64,000 nucleotides of DNA from the NCBI RefSeq assembly GCF_003350535.1, contig NZ_QQBB01000007.1, positions 1 through 64,000 of the forward strand. The letters run 5' to 3'. The notes beneath the pieces were generated by a model. The model did not search any database. It had not been told where the DNA came from and was given only the letters and a program-made list of their open reading frames with translations. Positions within the stretch are counted from its first letter, which is position 1. Each line of letters starts with the position of its first letter. Below, piece after piece: positions 63,089 through 64,000 of this stretch. A program made the position numbers and the translations under genes. This DNA is from Microvirga subterranea (GTDB lineage Bacteria > Pseudomonadota > Alphaproteobacteria > Rhizobiales > Beijerinckiaceae).

Positions 63089-63225
63089 GGCGCCCGATAT
63101 CCTCTGTCTTTCATGCCCGGTGGTCTTGGCGAGCCGGGATCGATCCGCTTTTATCAACCGCTCCCTGCGCGGCAAGAGATTCCGTCGCAGCAGGGCGCTT
63201 TCGCCCCATCGGATCCCGCAACGGC

Positions 63226-64000
63226 ATGACCTCCCTGTCCAGGGCCGCCCCGGCCCGCACCGAGACCGCTCTCCTGCTGATCGTCGCTCTCGTGGCCATC
63301 TATGCGGTCAGCCAGTTCCTCCGGAACTCCGTCGGCGTCATCGCGCATGATCTCGCCCGGGAACTCGGCCTCTCGGCGACCCAGATCGGGCTTCTCTCGA
63401 GCTCGTTCTTCCTGTCCTTCGCGGCGGCCCAGATCCCGGTCGGCATCGCCATCGACCGCTACGGCCCGAAAAGGACCATGCTGGCGACCTCCGTCCTGGC
63501 GATCGCCGGAACGGCTCTGTTCGCCGTCGCGCCGTCCGCTCCGGCCCTGATCGCCTCCCGCGCCCTGATGGGGCTCGGCTGCTCCACCTTCTTCATGGCT
63601 CCGCTGGTGATCTATGCGCGGCGCTTCCCGCCCGAGCGGTTCGCCAGCCTGACGAGCCTGCAGATGGGGTTCGCCAATATCGGGACCCTCTCGGCGACGG
63701 CGCCTCTCGCGGCCTCCGCGGCCGCCTTCGGGTGGCGCTCGTCCTTCCTCGGGGTGGCGCTCCTGACCGTGGCCGTGGCGCTCGCCGTCGCCTGGATCGT
63801 GCCGAAGGACGCCGGCACGGACCGCGAGCGGGAAAGCTGGTCGCAGACCTTCCGCGGGGTCGGGGCCGCCCTGAAGGTCCGCTCGTTCTGGCCGGTCTTC
63901 TTCGTCCATCTAACCGCGTATTCGTCCTTCGCCACCATGGTGGGGCTCTGGGGCGGTCCCTGGCTCACGGACGTGCATGGGGCGGACCTCACGACCCGCG
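63226..64000 (+). CDS. MFS transporter (partial, cut by window end)
   Basis: The first 258 codons of a major facilitator protein; the frame is still open at 64000. After TSLSRAAPARTETAL come membrane helices: LLIVALVAIYAVSQF, then SATQIGLLSSSFFLSFAAAQIPVG. The motif A loop is IDRYGPKRTML (G-x-x-x-D-R-x-G-x-[KR]-like). Helices to about residue 200 precede a central loop (ERESWSQTFRGVG), so the N-terminal six-helix half is complete. The substrate is unknown. The ATG at 63226 is 137 nt from the divergent phosphatase gene. Confidence 0.85.
   Translation, partial: MTSLSRAAPARTETALLLIVALVAIYAVSQFLRNSVGVIAHDLARELGLSATQIGLLSSSFFLSFAAAQIPVGIAIDRYGPKRTMLATSVLAIAGTALFAVAPSAPALIASRALMGLGCSTFFMAPLVIYARRFPPERFASLTSLQMGFANIGTLSATAPLAASAAAFGWRSSFLGVALLTVAVALAVAWIVPKDAGTDRERESWSQTFRGVGAALKVRSFWPVFFVHLTAYSSFATMVGLWGGPWLTDVHGADLTTR

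Overview
The window is a GC-rich, gene-dense chromosomal segment that looks like a member of the Hyphomicrobiales (Rhizobiales), perhaps near Methylobacteriaceae/Microvirga. Family-level pointers are an alphaproteobacterial-type initiator tRNA, a ROSE-like RNA thermometer before an hsp20 gene, an ornithine decarboxylase / acetyltransferase / homospermidine synthase cluster, a TAXI-TRAP transporter with a DUF1850 partner, a single-chain indolepyruvate ferredoxin oxidoreductase, and two OpgG/OpgD-type glucan proteins. The genus is an inference. No insertion sequence, phage, CRISPR array or rRNA was seen.

Layout. 1-5.4 kb: initiator tRNA, then sugar-acid catabolism genes (KDPG aldolase, IlvD/Edd-family dehydratase, a DHRS6-like SDR) interspersed with a TerB-like protein and a secreted unknown. 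5.4-6.75 kb: a decayed, locally AT-rich island with a TPR-like remnant and a duplicated C-terminal scrap of the adjacent AraC regulator. 6.7-10.6 kb: AraC regulator, 2-hydroxyacid dehydrogenase, TfoX-C protein, EamA exporter and MarR regulator. 10.7-15.1 kb: an NMT1/THI5-type ABC importer operon and the first glucan biosynthesis protein. 15.1-19.5 kb: a structured leader followed by the polyamine cluster. 19.5-25.2 kb: one long minus-strand zinc-acquisition operon, comprising a tiny His8 membrane protein, znuC, znuB, znuA, a COG0523 GTPase, a WD40 protein and two small unknowns, with a Zur-like palindrome at its head. 25.2-27 kb: the second glucan protein. 27-31 kb: TAXI-TRAP transporter. 31-34.3 kb: gamma-glutamyltransferase-like enzyme and a NicO/DUF1007 nickel-cobalt export pair. 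34.5-38.7 kb: indolepyruvate oxidoreductase and uracil-DNA glycosylase. 38.9-46.3 kb: 5'-nucleotidase, HWE sensor kinase, ferrochelatase, SPFH/NfeD pair and AlaX editing protein. 46.3-52.7 kb: envelope-sugar genes (kdsD, galU, galE), a lytic transglycosylase and a DUF459 SGNH hydrolase. 52.7-60.5 kb: gltD/gltB and threonine aldolase. 60.6-64 kb: thermometer-controlled hsp20, alpha/beta hydrolase, inositol-phosphatase-family enzyme and an MFS transporter cut by the window end.

Most genes are ordinary core or semi-core functions. The strongest candidates for something under-described are the zinc operon, with its His8 mini-protein and its WD40 protein beside the COG0523 GTPase; the RNA-level control elements (ROSE-like thermometer, polyamine leader, attenuating terminator between TRAP genes); and the decayed AraC/TPR island. 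Start sites were chosen from ribosome-binding sites and signal peptides where the longest reading frame had an implausible N-terminal extension. All family assignments come from motif recognition by eye; no database search was run.
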